Source of the DNA: Palsa-1033 sp963735455
GTDB lineage: Bacteria; Chloroflexota; Limnocylindria; Limnocylindrales; CSP1-4
DNA: 64,000 nucleotides
Assembly (NCBI GenBank): GCA_963735455.1
Contig: CAVTKZ010000002.1
Coordinates: forward strand, 1,116,001 to 1,180,000
Direction of reading: 5' to 3'
Shown here: piece by piece, positions 44,108 through 55,046 of the stretch
Position numbering within the stretch: the stretch's first letter is position 1
How the letters are laid out: every line of letters starts with the position of its first letter
Translations under genes and position numbers: made by a program
Notes under the pieces: generated by a model
Seen by the model: only the letters and a program-made list of their open reading frames with translations
The model's database searches: none
What the model was told of the DNA's origin: nothing

Positions 44108-44378
44108 GTTGATCTCCTCCGGTCATCAGTTGCGCCCGATCCCCAGCTGGGATCGAGACGGACAGCGCCCGGGCCAGGGCGCCTTTCTTCAATGCTCGTT
44201 CGCGGCAGTCCCCTGTCGCGCAGACATAGGCCCCCCGCCCGGCCAGCCGGCCGGTCGGATCCTCGACCACCTGACCGGCCGGCGTCCGGACGATCCGGAC
44301 GAGCTCCTGCTTTGGACGGCTCGTGCGACAGGCGACGCAGGTCCGGGCGGGCACCGGCCGCGAGCGGAGCGGCGCCAC
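44100..44378 (-). CDS. ylxR: YlxR family RNA-binding protein
   Basis: 92 residues. TCVACRTSRPKQELVRIVRT and GRGAYVCATGDCRERALKK carry the YlxR fold, with the GRGAYVC block and paired cysteines. Recent work on YlxR homologues points to an RNase P or transcription-related role. It sits in the nusA-ylxR-infB order found in many bacteria. Confidence 0.92.
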   Translation of the reverse strand: MAPLRSRPVPARTCVACRTSRPKQELVRIVRTPAGQVVEDPTGRLAGRGAYVCATGDCRERALKKGALARALSVSIPAGDRAQLMTGGDQRG

Positions 44379-44386
44379 GGCGCGGC

Positions 44387-45916
44387 CTACGACGCCACCT
44401 CCCCGGTGGTCTTCTTGGCCCGCGTCACTGCTGCCGGCTTGGCTGCCGCCTTCGCCGGAGCTGCTGCCTTCGCCTTGGCGGCCGGCTTGGCCACGGCGGG
44501 CGTTGGAGCGGCCTTGGCCGCCGCAGGCTTCACGGCCGCCTTGGCCACGGCGGGCTTTGGGGCAGCCTTGGCCGCGGCGGGCTTTGCGGCGGCCTTCACG
44601 GCCGCCTTGGCCGCGGCGGGCTTCGCAGTCGCCTTCGGCGCGGCAGCCTTCACGGCCGTCGCCTTCGCCGTCGACGTTGCCGCTGCCTTGGCCGCCGCCG
44701 CTTCGCCGGAAACCGCCTCCCCTTCTACTGCCTTCCTGGCTCGGGGCTTGGCAACGGGCTTGGCCGCGACGGCCGGTTCGACGGCCGGTTCGACGGCCGC
44801 CGATTCCGCGGCGCGGGCGTCGACGATCGCCTGGACGGCGGCCTCCTCGGCAACCTTGGCGGCCTCGGCCACGCTCACGTCGCTGCGGATGTCGATCCGC
44901 CAGCCGGTCAGCTTGGCGGCCAGCCGGGCGTTCTGGCCCTCCCGGCCGATCGCCAGAGAGAGCATCCGCTCGGGCACGGTCACGCTGGCGATCCGGTGCT
45001 CCTCGTCGATCTGGACGTCGAGCACCTGGGCCGGGCTGAGGGCGTTGGCCACGAAGACCGCCGGGTCATCGTTCCAGGGGATCACGTCGATCTTCTCGCC
45101 GGCCAGCTCGGCCACGACAGCCTGGACCCGCGCACCCCGCTGGCCGACCGTCGCGCCGACCGGGTCGAGGCCGTCCTGGCGGCTCCAGACGGCCACCTTC
45201 GAACGGCTGCCGGCCTCGCGGGCGATCGCCTTGATCTCGACTGTGCCGTTGTGGATCTCGGGCACTTCGAGCTCGAACAGGCGCCGCAGGAAGTTCTTGT
45301 GGGAGCGGCTGATGAACAGCTGCGGCCCGCGCAGGCCGCGTCGGACCTCGAGGACGAGCGCCTTCACGTTCTGGCCGATCCGGTAGTGCTCGAGGGGTGA
45401 CTGCTCGGTCGTGGCCAGGATCGCCTCGGCCCGGGCGATCCCGCCCTGCCCAACGAGCTCGAGGATGATCGCCCGCGGCTCGATCCGATTGACGGTGCCG
45501 GTGATCAGCTCGCCGTCGCGGCTGGCGAACTGGTCGAAGGCCACGTCGCGCTCGGCCTCACGCAGGCGCTGCAGGACAACCTGCTTCGCGGTCTGGGCGT
45601 GGATCCGGCCGAACGAGTTGGGATCCATCTCCTCGATCTCAACCAGGTCGCCGAGGACCGCCGCGGGATTGAACGCCTTGGCCTCGTCGAGGCCGAATTC
45701 GGTCAGCGGGTCGGTGACCTCGCCGACGGCGATCTTGGCCCGGAAGACGCGGACCTTGCCGGTCTCGCCATCGATCCGGACGCACACGTCCTCGTCGCCC
45801 GGCTGGCGCCGGTAGGCCGACTGGATCGCGTCCTCGACGGTATGGATGAGCTGGTCCCGCGGGACCTGCTTCTCGGCATTGAGCTGGAGCAGCGCAGTGA
45901 CGAAGTCACGGTTCAT
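44387..45916 (-). CDS. nusA: Transcription termination/antitermination factor NusA with histone-H1-like tail
   Basis: 509 residues. The N-terminal RNA-polymerase-binding domain (MNRDFVTALLQLNAEKQVPR), S1 (about 130-200) and two KH domains (SRKVAVWS-type segment, GPVGATVGQRGARVQAVVAEL, IGREGQNARLAAKLTGWRID) are complete. The last about 135 residues are an Ala/Lys/Pro-rich tail with repeated AAAKAAPKPAVAKAA units, like histone H1 or the tails of some mycobacterial proteins. NusA controls pausing and termination. The tail may bind nucleic acid. Confidence 0.94.
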   Translation of the reverse strand: MNRDFVTALLQLNAEKQVPRDQLIHTVEDAIQSAYRRQPGDEDVCVRIDGETGKVRVFRAKIAVGEVTDPLTEFGLDEAKAFNPAAVLGDLVEIEEMDPNSFGRIHAQTAKQVVLQRLREAERDVAFDQFASRDGELITGTVNRIEPRAIILELVGQGGIARAEAILATTEQSPLEHYRIGQNVKALVLEVRRGLRGPQLFISRSHKNFLRRLFELEVPEIHNGTVEIKAIAREAGSRSKVAVWSRQDGLDPVGATVGQRGARVQAVVAELAGEKIDVIPWNDDPAVFVANALSPAQVLDVQIDEEHRIASVTVPERMLSLAIGREGQNARLAAKLTGWRIDIRSDVSVAEAAKVAEEAAVQAIVDARAAESAAVEPAVEPAVAAKPVAKPRARKAVEGEAVSGEAAAAKAAATSTAKATAVKAAAPKATAKPAAAKAAVKAAAKPAAAKAAPKPAVAKAAVKPAAAKAAPTPAVAKPAAKAKAAAPAKAAAKPAAVTRAKKTTGEVAS

Positions 45917-45975
45917 GGTGCGCCTCCCGTCACATCTGCCGTTTGCCGGCCCGAATTCCGTCTGGTCCGACCGCC

Positions 45976-46002
45976 AAAAAAAACGTGGGGGTCACCCACG
46001 TT
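45976..46002 (-). terminator. Intrinsic terminator in nusA leader
   Basis: On the minus strand, an 8-bp stem AACGTGGG / CCCACGTT with a five-base loop is followed by eight T residues (45976-45983). It lies between the nusA -10 box (46033) and the nusA ATG (45916), so it is either the terminator of the ispG operon or an attenuator of nusA. See findings. Confidence 0.85.
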
Positions 46003-46032
46003 CCATCAGAGCGGCTGGTGAAGTTGAACACG

Positions 46033-46038
46033 AGTATA
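46033..46038 (-). promoter_or_regulatory. -10 box TATACT for nusA operon
   Basis: TATACT preceded by TG on the minus strand, about 117 nt before the nusA start and about 31 nt before the terminator hairpin. Confidence 0.55.
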
Positions 46039-46066
46039 CACCCGAGGGGGTGGACCGTCGATCGGG

Positions 46067-47315
46067 TCAGGCCTCGATCCGGACCGGCTCCGGATAGCGT
46101 CGATCGACGTAATCGTCGAGGATCCGCTTGAATTCCTCGACCAGCCCGTCACCGCGCAGGGTCCGGTCGAGCTTGCCATCGATGAACACCGGCGCGACCG
46201 GTTCCTCGAAGGTGCCCGGCAGGCTGATCCCGATATCGGCGTGCTTGCTCTCGCCCGGCCCGTTGACGACGCAGCCCATCACCGCGACGCGCATCTCCTC
46301 GACGCCCGGGTGGCGCTCCTGCCAGACCGGCATCTGGTCCTTGAGGTAGGCCTGGATCTGCTGGGCCATCACCTGGAAGAAGACCGACGTCGTCCGGCCG
46401 CAGCCCGGGCAGGCGCTGACCTGGGGCAGGAAGCTGCGCAGGCCCATCGACTGGAGGACCTGCTGGGCGACCTCGACCTCCAGCTCCCGACCGGCGCCCG
46501 GTTCCGGCGTCAGGGAGACCCGGATCGTGTCGCCGATCCCCTCGTTGAGCAGGACCGCCAGGCCGGCCGTCGACGAGACGATCCCCTTCATCGCCATGCC
46601 TGCCTCGGTCAGGCCCAGGTGGAGGGGGTAGTCGGAGAGGGCCGCCAGCTTGCGGTAGACGTCGACCAGGTCACGCACGCCGGAGACCTTGGCGCTGATG
46701 ATGATCTTGTCATGGCCCAGGCCGGTCGCCTCGGCCAGCTCGGCCGAGCGCATCGCCGAGGCCAGCATCGCGTCGATCATCACGTCGCGGCTGTCGCGCG
46801 GCTCGGGCAGCCGGGCGTTGGCCTCCATCAGCTCGGTCAGCAGGGCCTGGTCGAGCGAGCCCCAGTTGACCCCGATCCGGACCGGCTTGTCGTTGTCGAT
46901 CGCGATCCGGACGATCGTCTGGAAGTGCTCGTCGTGGCGCTTGGCGCCGACGTTGCCGGGGTTGATCCGGTACTTGGCCAGGCCGGCGGCCGCGGCGGGG
47001 TACTTCTCGAGCAGCACGTGGCCGTTGTAGTGGAAGTCGCCGATCACGGGCACGTCGACGCCCAGGTCGCGGACCTTGGCGCAGGATCTCGGGCACGGCC
47101 TCGGCCGCCGGCTCGTTGTTGACCGTGATCCGGACGAGCTGGCTGCCGGCATGGGCCAGCCGGGCGACCTGGATCGCCGTCGCATCGGCGTCGGCGGTGT
47201 CGGTGTTGGTCATCGATTGGACGACGATCGGGTGGGCCGAGCCGACGAGGACGCCGCCCACGTCGACGCTGACCGTCGGCCGGCGCCGGGGCCGGAGCTG
47301 GTCGGGACTGCTCAT
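46067..47315 (-). CDS. ispG: 4-hydroxy-3-methylbut-2-enyl diphosphate synthase IspG (one frameshift)
   Basis: About 415 codons. The N-terminus (RRPTVSVDVGGVLVGSAHPI, VVQSMTNTDTADADATA) is in one frame and the rest (VIGDFHYNGHVLLEKYP onward) in another. Removing one C near 47079 gives EILRKVRDLG and joins them. The Fe-S cluster cysteines are present: ACPGCGR, then CVVNGPGESKHADIG. The enzyme makes HMBPP in the non-mevalonate isoprenoid pathway. It overlaps rseP by 4 nt (ATGA). Confidence 0.93.
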
Positions 47316-48452
47316 CGCGGCGCCGAGCCGAGGTTGGTCACGTCGAAGTAGGTGATCCACACGAGGAAGGCCATCAGCAGCCCGAACCCAGCCAGGTAGG
47401 TGAGCTGCTCGGCCCGCACGCTGAACCGGTTGCCCACGACCCGCCGGATCAGGAGGAACAGGACCCGGCCTCCGTCGAGCGGCGGGAAGGGCAGGATGTT
47501 GACCAGGGCCAGGTTGGCCGACAGGAGGGCCGCGATGTACAGCAGGTAGATCGGCCCGAGGTCCCAAAAGACGGTGCCGACGTCCTGGGCGATGCCGACC
47601 GGCCCGGTCACCGGCGGACGCTCGGTGGGATGGTTGATGATCGAGCTGCCCAGCTGGCCCAGGCCGTCGGCGATCAGGCCCAGCGCATTGGACGTCTCGG
47701 TCAGGCCGGTCTGGACCGAGCTGAGCGGGTCGTGCCCGGTGTAGCCGCCGGTCGGCGCGGCCTGGAGCCCGGAGATCCCCAGAGGCCCCTCGCGGGCGGG
47801 GTCGCCGCTGGCGATGTTGGCGTTGTTGACCGCGTCGATCGCCGCCTGCGAGCGGAGGGTGATCGGCAGGACCGCGCTGCTGCCGTCGGCATGGTGCACG
47901 CCGATGCTGACCGTCTGCCCGGCAAGCGCGTAGAAGTCGTCGACCGCGGTCGGCCCGCCGAACGCCTCGTAGCGGTGGCCGTTGACGGTGTCGATCCGAT
48001 CGCCCGGCAGGAGCCCGGCAAGGGCCGCCGGCGAGCCCGGCTGGACGGTCGCGAAGGTGACCCCGACGAGGGGCGTGGCCAGCAGCGCGATCGCGAAGAA
48101 GATCACGAAGGCCAGGACCAGGTTCATCGCCACCCCGGCGACCAGCACGATCAGCTTGACCGGCAGCCTGGCCCGCACGAACGAGCGCGGATCGTCGGAG
48201 TCGCCGTCCTCGCCCTCGAGCCGGACGAAGCCCCCGATCGGCAGCCAGTTGAGGGTGTACAGCGTCTCGCCGCGCGAGGCCAGGACGCGGGCCCGGGGCG
48301 GGAAGCCGATCCCGAACTCGTGGACCCGGATCCGGGCCAGGCGGGCCGTGAAGAAGTGACCGGCCTCGTGGATCACCACGATCGACGGTCAGCACGGCCA
48401 TGAAGATCACGATCGTGACCAGGGTCTGGCTGATCGAGCCGATGAGCTCCAT
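47312..48452 (-). CDS. rseP: Site-2 metalloprotease RseP/RIP (one frameshift)
   Basis: About 380 codons. The active-site VVIHEAGHFFTARLARIRVH motif (HExxH) follows a hydrophobic N-terminus (TLVTIVIFMAVLTV) that is in another frame; removing one base in GTCGATCG near 48384 joins them. A PDZ domain (LVGVTFATVQPGSPAALAGL, GDRIDTVNG) and the second metal motif ILPFPPLDGGRVLFL complete the family. The protease cuts membrane proteins within the bilayer. Confidence 0.92.
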
Positions 48453-49673
48453 CTAGGCGACGGCTCCGGTCGCGTAGGCCGCCCGGACCTCCCGGTCGAG
48501 ATCGACCAGGGCGTCCAGGTCGGGGGCCTGCTCCGGCCCGCCGCCGAAGCGCTCGACGGCCGCCTCGAGCAGGCGCGGAATGCCCGGGAAATCGAGGCTG
48601 CCGGCCAGGAAGCGGGCGACTGCGACCTCGTCGGCGGCGATCAGGCTGGCCGTCGCCCGGGAGCCGATCCGGCCGGCGGCGCGGGCGATCCGGAGGGCCG
48701 GGAAGCGCAGTTCGTCGGGCGCCTCGAAGCCGAGCTGGCCGACGCTGAGCAGGTCCGGCGGATTCGCCGGCGATGGATGTCGAGTTGGGTAGGTCACGGC
48801 GTACTGGATCGGCAGGCGCATGTCGGGCGTGCCGATCTGGGCCTTCAGGGAACCGTCGACGAACAGCACAGCCGAGTGGACGACGCTCTGGGGATGGATC
48901 ACCACCTCGATCGCGTCGTAGCCGACATCGTACAGCCAGTGTGCCTCGATCACCTCCAGGCCCTTGTTGGCCAGGGTCGCCGAATCGATCGTGATCTTGG
49001 CGCCCATCCGCCAGGTCGGGTGGCGGAGGGCCTGGTCGGGCGTCACCCCGGCCAGCTCGTCGAGGGTTCGATCCCGGAACGGACCGCCCGAGGCGGTCAG
49101 GATCAGCCGGGCGACGCTCGCCAGGCTCCTCGCCGGCCAGGCACTGCCAGATCGCGGAATGCTCCGAGTCGATCGGGCGCAGCCAGGCCAGCGGGCTCGC
49201 CCCAGGATCACCCGGGGCCGCCGCGCCCGGGAGGCAGCCTGGGCGCGGGCCACGGGCATCACCAGGTGGCCGCCGGCGACGAGGGTCTCCTTGTTGGCCG
49301 TGGCCACGACCTTGCCCGACCCGAGGGCGGCCAGCGTCGGCCGCAGGCTGACCACCCCGCCGGTGGCGACGAGGACGAGGTCGACGTCGTCGCGGGTGGC
49401 CAGCTCGAGCAGCTGGTCCGGCCCGCCCGACGCGTCGGTGCCGGGCGGCAGGTCGAGCCGACCGACGGCGGCGTGATCGGGCAGCGCCACGACGGCCGGG
49501 CGGCACAGCCGGCGCAGCCTGGTCCTCGAGCAGGCTCGCCTGCGAAGCCGGTCGCGAGGGCCACGATCCGGACCGCGTCACCGAGGCCCGTCAGGACCTC
49601 GAACGCCTGCCGCCCGATCGAGCCGCCCGAGCCGAGCAGCGCGACCCGGAGGGCGCCGAGGCCCGGAGGTCAT
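48453..49673 (-). CDS. dxr: 1-deoxy-D-xylulose-5-phosphate reductoisomerase (at least five frameshifts)
   Basis: The family sequence is complete but spread over frames: VALLGSGGSIGRQAFEVLTG (NADPH loop), ASLLEDQAA, VDLVLVATGGVVSLRPTLAA, PIDSEHSAIWQCLAGEE, and TASGGPFRDRTLDELAG with GAKITIDSATLANKGLEVIE to the end. Breaks fall near 49660, 49545, 49517, 49200 and 49128. Four of the five are fixed by deleting one base; the break near 49200 needs a base added. DXR commits carbon to the isoprenoid pathway, matching ispG and uppS nearby. ATGA overlap with cdsA. Confidence 0.88.
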
Positions 49674-50525
49674 CGCAGGAAGGTCAGCACGAAGAGGGTC
49701 ATGACCGGCGCCGGCCAGCAGGAACGAGTCGACCCGGTCGAGGACGCCCGCCGTGACCCGGGATCAGGTCACTCGAGTTCTTCGCGCCGGCCGCCCGCTT
49801 GAGCATCGACTCGGCCAGGTCGCCGCACTGCGCCGCGAGGCCAACGATCGGACCGAGGACGAGGCCGTACGGATCACGGCTGGCCGGCCGCCCACAGACC
49901 GACCAGGATCACGACCGTCGTGGCCACCAGCCCGCCGATCAGGCCGGCATATGTCTTGGACGGCGAGATGTGCTCGAGGAATCGCTCCCGGCCGATCAGC
50001 TCGCCCAGGCGTTGGCCGTACGCCCGCCCGACCAGGTAGGCGCCCGTGTCGTAGGCCCACACCGACAGGATCAGGATGACGACCCACGTCCGTTCGCTGC
50101 CCAGGATCGCGAACGGCGCGCCGGCGGGCACCGGCGGGCCGCCGGCGCCCAAGTCGGACGACGAATGCCAGCAGGCCGACGTACAGCGCGCCGAAGACCG
50201 TCCCGACCCAGGCGTTCAGGCCGTCCCGGGGATCGGTCCGGGTGAAGGACCCGGCGGCGCCAGGACGATCCCGATCGCGGCCAGGATCGCGCCGCTGCCA
50301 GCCAGAATCGGTGGGCACCGCGGCGTCGATCACGATCGCCACGGCGATCGCCAGGCCGAGCCAGGGCAGCGCCGGGAAGCCGGCGGCCTTGAGCAGCCGG
50401 AAGACCTCGATCCCGGCCAGGACGGTCAGGGCGATCACCGCCAGGGTGATCCACCAGCCCCCCAGGATGACGATGAGCACGAGCGGCGGCACGAAGAGCA
50501 GGGCGCTCCGGCCGCGTTCCTGCAC
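49670..50525 (-). CDS. cdsA: Phosphatidate cytidylyltransferase CdsA (at least five frameshifts)
   Basis: Hydrophobic N-terminus (RSALLFVPPLVLIVILGGWW, TVLAGIEVFRLLKAAGFPAL) in the first frame. WAYDTGAYLVGRAYG and HISPSKTYAGLIGGLVATTV (the CdsA signature region) are in a second. LAAQCGDLAESMLKRAAG and ending DRVDSFLLAAPVMTLFVLTF are in a third. It makes CDP-diacylglycerol for phospholipid synthesis. The damage is dense but no domain is missing, arguing for sequence error. Confidence 0.85.
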
Positions 50526-50537
50526 GGGCTCGCTCGC

Positions 50538-51284
50538 CTACCGACCGAACCGGCGCAGCCGGCTCGCGTAGTCGACGAGGGCGTCGTCGAAGGCGCCGGC
50601 GTCGAAGTCGGGCCACAGCTTCGAGCAGAAGTAGAACTCGGCGTAGGCCGCCTGCCAGACCAGGAAGTTGCTCAGCCGCTGGTCGCCGCCGGTGCGGATC
50701 ACCAGGTCGGGATCGGGCAGGCCGGCGGTGTACAGGCTGTCCGAGATGGCCTGCTCGTCGATCGCCTCGGGTGGCAGCGCCGCTGGCGATGATCCGCCGG
50801 ACGGCGTCGACGATCTCGGTCCGGCCGGCGTAGTTGAAGGCGATGTTGAGGAGCAGCCGCTCACCATCGGCCGTCGCCGTCAAGCCCGCCGTCGATCGAG
50901 CTGCTGGGTTGCCTGGCGGCAGCTCCTCGAGCCGACCCAGCAGGCGGATCCGGACGCCCTGCCGGCGGAGCTCGTCGGTCTCGTTGCGGATCGCCGATTC
51001 GAGCAGGTCGAAGAGGCCGCTCACCTCCTCGTCGGTCCGCGCCCAGTTCTCGCGGCTGAAGGCGTACAGCGACAGGATCGGGATGCCCCGCTTGACGGCG
51101 TGCTTGAGCAGGGTCCGGATCGTCTCGACGCCGGCGGCGTGGCCCTCGAGCTCGGCCAGGCCGTGGGCCCGGGCCCAGCGCCGGTTGCCGTCCATGATGA
51201 TCGCCACGTGGCGCGGGGTTTCTTCGGCCGAGGCCAGCCGGTCGGGGGCAGCCGGCGCCGGTCAGGGCCAGCTCGCGCGAGCAT
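50538..51284 (-). CDS. uppS: Isoprenyl (undecaprenyl) diphosphate synthase (frameshifts)
   Basis: HVAIIMDGNRRWARAHGLAE is the P-loop-like active site with the catalytic Asp, followed by GVETIRTLLKHAVKRGIPIL, LYAFSRENWARTDEEV, NIAFNYAGRTEIVDAVR and, in another frame, DLVIRTGGDQRLSNFLVWQA to the stop. Compensating single-base breaks lie near 50910 and 50890, and another near 50780. The start is uncertain: GTG 51363 overlaps the frr stop but meets a stop codon. The product carries sugars for wall synthesis. Confidence 0.88.
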
Positions 51285-51362
51285 CGACGGGACTGGGCGC
51301 GTGGGCGATCGGCGGTGCGTCGGTCGGGCGAGCCAGCGGTGTGCGAGCCACCAGGCGGGCCA

Positions 51363-51920
51363 CTAGACCTCCATCACCTCGTGCTCCTTGCGGGCACCCA
51401 GGCGATCGACCTCGGCGATGAACCGGTCGGTCACCTTCTGGAGGTGGTCGATCTCGCGATGGGCGGCGTCGCTGCCCAGGCTGCCGTCCTTCTCTTCCTT
51501 CTTGAGGCTGTCGCCGGCATCGCGGCGGTGGTTGCGGATCTCGACCTTGGCCTCCTCCATCCGGCGATGGACGGACTTGACGATGTCCCGCCGGCGCTCC
51601 TCGGTCAGGGGCGGGATGTTCAGCCGGACGACCGAGCCGTCGACGTTGGGGGTCAGCCCGATGTCGCTCTTCTGGATCGCCTTCTCGATCGCGCCCAGGA
51701 CGCTCCGGTCCCAGGGCTGGATCACGATCTGGTGGGCCTCCGGGACGCTGATCCCGGCGATCTGGTTGAGCGGCGTTGGCGTGCCGTAGTACTCGACGAC
51801 AAGCCGCTCGACAAGGGAGGTCGAGGCCCGGCCGGTGCGCAGGCCCTGGAAGTCGCGCTCCATGATCTCGACGGCGCGGGCCATCTTGGCCTCGATCGCG
51901 CTGATCACCTCGTCGCTCAT
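51363..51920 (-). CDS. frr: Ribosome recycling factor
   Basis: 185 residues, the exact family length, with no frameshift. LRTGRASTSLVERLVVEYYG and NVDGSVVRLNIPPLTEERRR are the hallmark blocks, and the C-terminal HREIDHLQKVTDRFIAEVDR completes domain I. Start overlaps the pyrH stop (ATGA). Confidence 0.95.
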   Translation of the reverse strand: MSDEVISAIEAKMARAVEIMERDFQGLRTGRASTSLVERLVVEYYGTPTPLNQIAGISVPEAHQIVIQPWDRSVLGAIEKAIQKSDIGLTPNVDGSVVRLNIPPLTEERRRDIVKSVHRRMEEAKVEIRNHRRDAGDSLKKEEKDGSLGSDAAHREIDHLQKVTDRFIAEVDRLGARKEHEVMEV

Positions 51921-52661
51921 CCCTTGAGGCTCCCCGAGATCATCGTCCCGACCGGCTCGCCGCGGGCAACCCGGACGATGTTGTCGGGCTGGTTCAGGTC
52001 GAAGACGATGATCGGCAGGTCGTTCTCCATGCACAGCGAGACCGCGGCCGCATCCATGACCTTGAGCTGATCACGAAGCAGGTCGGCGTACACGAGCTCA
52101 GCGTAGCGCTGTGCCCCCGGATGTGTCAGTGGGTCGGCGTCGTAAACACCATCGACTTTCGTCGCCTTGAGCAGTACTTCCGCACCAATCTCGACGGCCC
52201 GCAGGGCGGCCGCCGAGTCGGTCGTGAAGTAGGGGTTGCCGGTGCCGGCCACGAAGATCGCGACCCGGCCCTTCTCGAGATGGCGGACCGCGCGGCGGCG
52301 GATGTAGGGCTCGGCGATCTCGTTCATCCCGATCGCGCTCATCACCCGGGTCGGCAGGCCGGTCTTCTCGAGGGCATCCTGGAGGGCGAGGCCGTTCATC
52401 ACGGTGGCCAGCATGCCGATGTAGTCGCCGGTCGCCCGATCCATGCCCCGGGCCGAGGCGGCCAGGCCCCGGAAGATGTTGCCGCCGCCGACGACGATCC
52501 CGATCTGGACGCCGAGCTCCTTGACCTGGGCGATCTGGCGGGCGATCGTCAGGCAGAACTCGGGGTCGACGCCGTACTGGCGATCGCCGAGCAGGGCCTC
52601 ACCCGACAGCTTGAGCAGGATCCGTCCGTAGCGGACCCGCTCGGTCCGGGCCGAGGCTCAC
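51917..52661 (-). CDS. pyrH: UMP kinase PyrH (frameshift at the start)
   Basis: The kinase is intact from VRYGRILLKLSGEALLGDRQ through IVVGGGNIFRGLAASARGMD, AIGMNEIAEPYI and FVAGTGNPYFTTDSAAALRA to the end. However, the frame has a TGA just upstream of RVRYGR and no start codon. A GTG at 52661 reads VSSARTERVRYG if one C is removed near 52656, giving a start of the right length. The enzyme makes UDP. Operon tsf-pyrH-frr is standard. Confidence 0.9.
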
Positions 52662-52681
52662 CGTCGACGGCCGGAGCTCGC

Positions 52682-53282
<601 letters not shown>

Positions 53283-53388
53283 GAGGTCCCGTGCTCCTGT
53301 TCCGTTGTCCGGCGTCGCCCTGCGGCGGCCGCGGCATCGTGATTGACTCGGGGTGGCTCGCGTCCGGGCGATCCGGAGTCGAGCCCGG

Positions 53389-54366
53389 TCAGCCGGCCGC
53401 CGGGGCGGACACGTCGTCCGTCTCGGCCTTCTCGCTCGCTTCGCGGGCAAGCTCGGCCGCGATCTCGTCGGGGTGGCCTCGGCCGGCGGCTCGGGAATCG
53501 CCGCGGCAGCCGCGGCCGCACCGCGGACCGCCGGCAGGAGGTCGTCTTCGTCGGGCGAGAAGATCAGGGCCGCGCCACCGGCGAGGGCCGCGACGAGCTC
53601 ATCGGAGGCCGCTTCGGACTCCTCGGCCGAGACGTCCGGCTGCTCGATCTCGGGCTCGGGCTCGACCGCCGCCCGCGACGCCCGCTCGCGCATGCCCTCG
53701 ATCGCCGCGTCGGCGACCAGCGAGCACAGCAGGCGGATCGCCCGGATCGCGTCGTCGTTGGCCGGCACGACATAGGTCAGCTCGTCGGGGTCGACGTTGG
53801 TGTCGCCGGTGCCGATCAGCGGGATCTCGAGCTTGTTGGCCTCGGTCACCGCGATCCGCTCGCGATGCGGGATCGACGATGAAGATCAGGCCCGGCAGGC
53901 GCTTCATCTTGCGGATGCCGCCGAGGGTGCCCAGGAGCTTGGTCAGCTCTTCCTGGAGCTTGGCCGCTTCCTTCTTGGGCATCCGCTCGAAGTCGCCGTT
54001 GAGCTGGCGCGCCTCGAGCTGCTCCATCAGGGCGATCCGCTTCTTGATCGTCGTGAAGTTGGTCAGCATGCCGCCCAGCCAGCGCTTGTTGATGTAGGGC
54101 TGGTTGGCCCGTGCGGACTCCTGGGCGACCGGCTCCTGGGCCTGCTTCTTGGTGCCCACGAAGAGGACCTGGTCGCCGCGCCCGACGGTCTCGCGGACCG
54201 CGGCCAGCGCGACCTCGAGGCCCTTGACGGTCTGGGCCAGGTCGATGATGTGGATGCCGTTGCGCTCCGCGAAGATGTACGGCTTCATCTTCGGGTTCCA
54301 GCGGCGGGTCTGGTGGCCGAAGTGGACACCGGCCTCGAGCAGCTGGCGCATCGAGATCGTCGGCAC
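53389..54366 (-). CDS. rpsB: 30S ribosomal protein S2 with acidic C-terminal extension (two frameshifts)
   Basis: GTG start with GGAGG upstream. MRQLLEAGVHFGHQTRRWNP, KQAQEPVAQESARANQPYIN, RWLGGMLTNFTTIKKRIALM and VPANDDAIRAIRLLCSLVAD cover all of S2. The break near 53871 is one extra C (DPHRERIAV restored). A second near 53476 precedes DEIAAELAREASEKAET. The last about 85 residues are Ala/Glu-rich, an extension beyond the S2 core. Confidence 0.92.
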
Positions 54367-54517
54367 GGGGAAGGACCTCCTGTTCGGTTCTATCCTCCGC
54401 GGACCTGCCCTGCCGGGAACCGGATCAATCGATCCGGCACCACCCCGAGCGGAACGGTCGCGCGTGTGAGCTCCACCCTTGCGGGCGGGCATTGTTCGGC
54501 TGTTTGGGCCGCGGCGG

Positions 54518-54526
54518 AGTCTAGCA
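54518..54526 (-). promoter_or_regulatory. Extended -10 promoter TGCTAGACT before rpsB
   Basis: TGCTAGACT on the minus strand about 152 nt upstream of rpsB. The same nine bases occur upstream of rplS at 56667-56675, and the shared string extends to CGCCG two bases later. Confidence 0.5.
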
Positions 54527-54590
54527 CAAGCCCCCTGCCGGACTCGTACCTTGTGATTGGCCTTTCGTTCCGCCTGGCCTCGGGCCTGCG

Positions 54591-55020
54591 CTACGAGGCG
54601 AGCGCGTCGCGGTGGTGCCGGATCCGGAGGGGGCGGTCGCGCTCGCCGGGCTCGACGATGACCAGGTCGATCCGGATCGGGAGGCGGGGCAGCGCCGTGC
54701 CGTCGGCGAGCGACCGTGACTCGAGCAGGCGCCCGACCGCCGCGCGGAGGTGGCCACGCTTGCGCCAGTCGAAGGTCTCCTCGCCGACGCCGTAGGCCCG
54801 GCTGGCTCGCCAGCGGACCTCGACCACGACCAGGGCCGGCGGCGGACCCGGATCGACGGCGAGGATGTCGACCTCGTTGCGGCCAAAGCGCAGGTTGCGG
54901 CCGAGGATCGTCCAGCCGGAGGCCGCCAAGCTGTTCCGCGACCTCCGTTTCGGCCGCGTCGCCCAGGCGCTGGGCGGCTGTGCGGGCGGGGTGGGTGCCT
55001 GGGAGCGGTCTCTCGGCCAT
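54591..55020 (-). CDS. YraN/UPF0102 endonuclease-like protein (one frameshift)
   Basis: About 143 codons. The N-terminus ARTAAQRLGDAAETEVAEQL and the nuclease-like core GWTILGRNLRFGRNEVDILA, ALVVVEVRWRASRAYG are in different frames; removing one T near 54931 gives EQLAASGWTIL. The core follows the PD-(D/E)XK-like pattern, but the usual K in the second motif is R (EVRWR). YraN function is unclear. Between rnhB and rpsB in the standard order. Confidence 0.86.
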
Positions 55021-55046
55021 CGCTCGATCCTGGCCGCCGGGGCTTA

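Noticed and set aside
46067..47315. Programmed frameshift in ispG
   Set aside because: No stop codon at the shift and no slippery site; the repair is one base near a C-run and matches neighbouring errors.
52661..52661. A new start class for pyrH without an ATG/GTG/TTG start
   Set aside because: A GTG exists if one C is removed, which fits the other local +1 errors, so no unusual start is needed.
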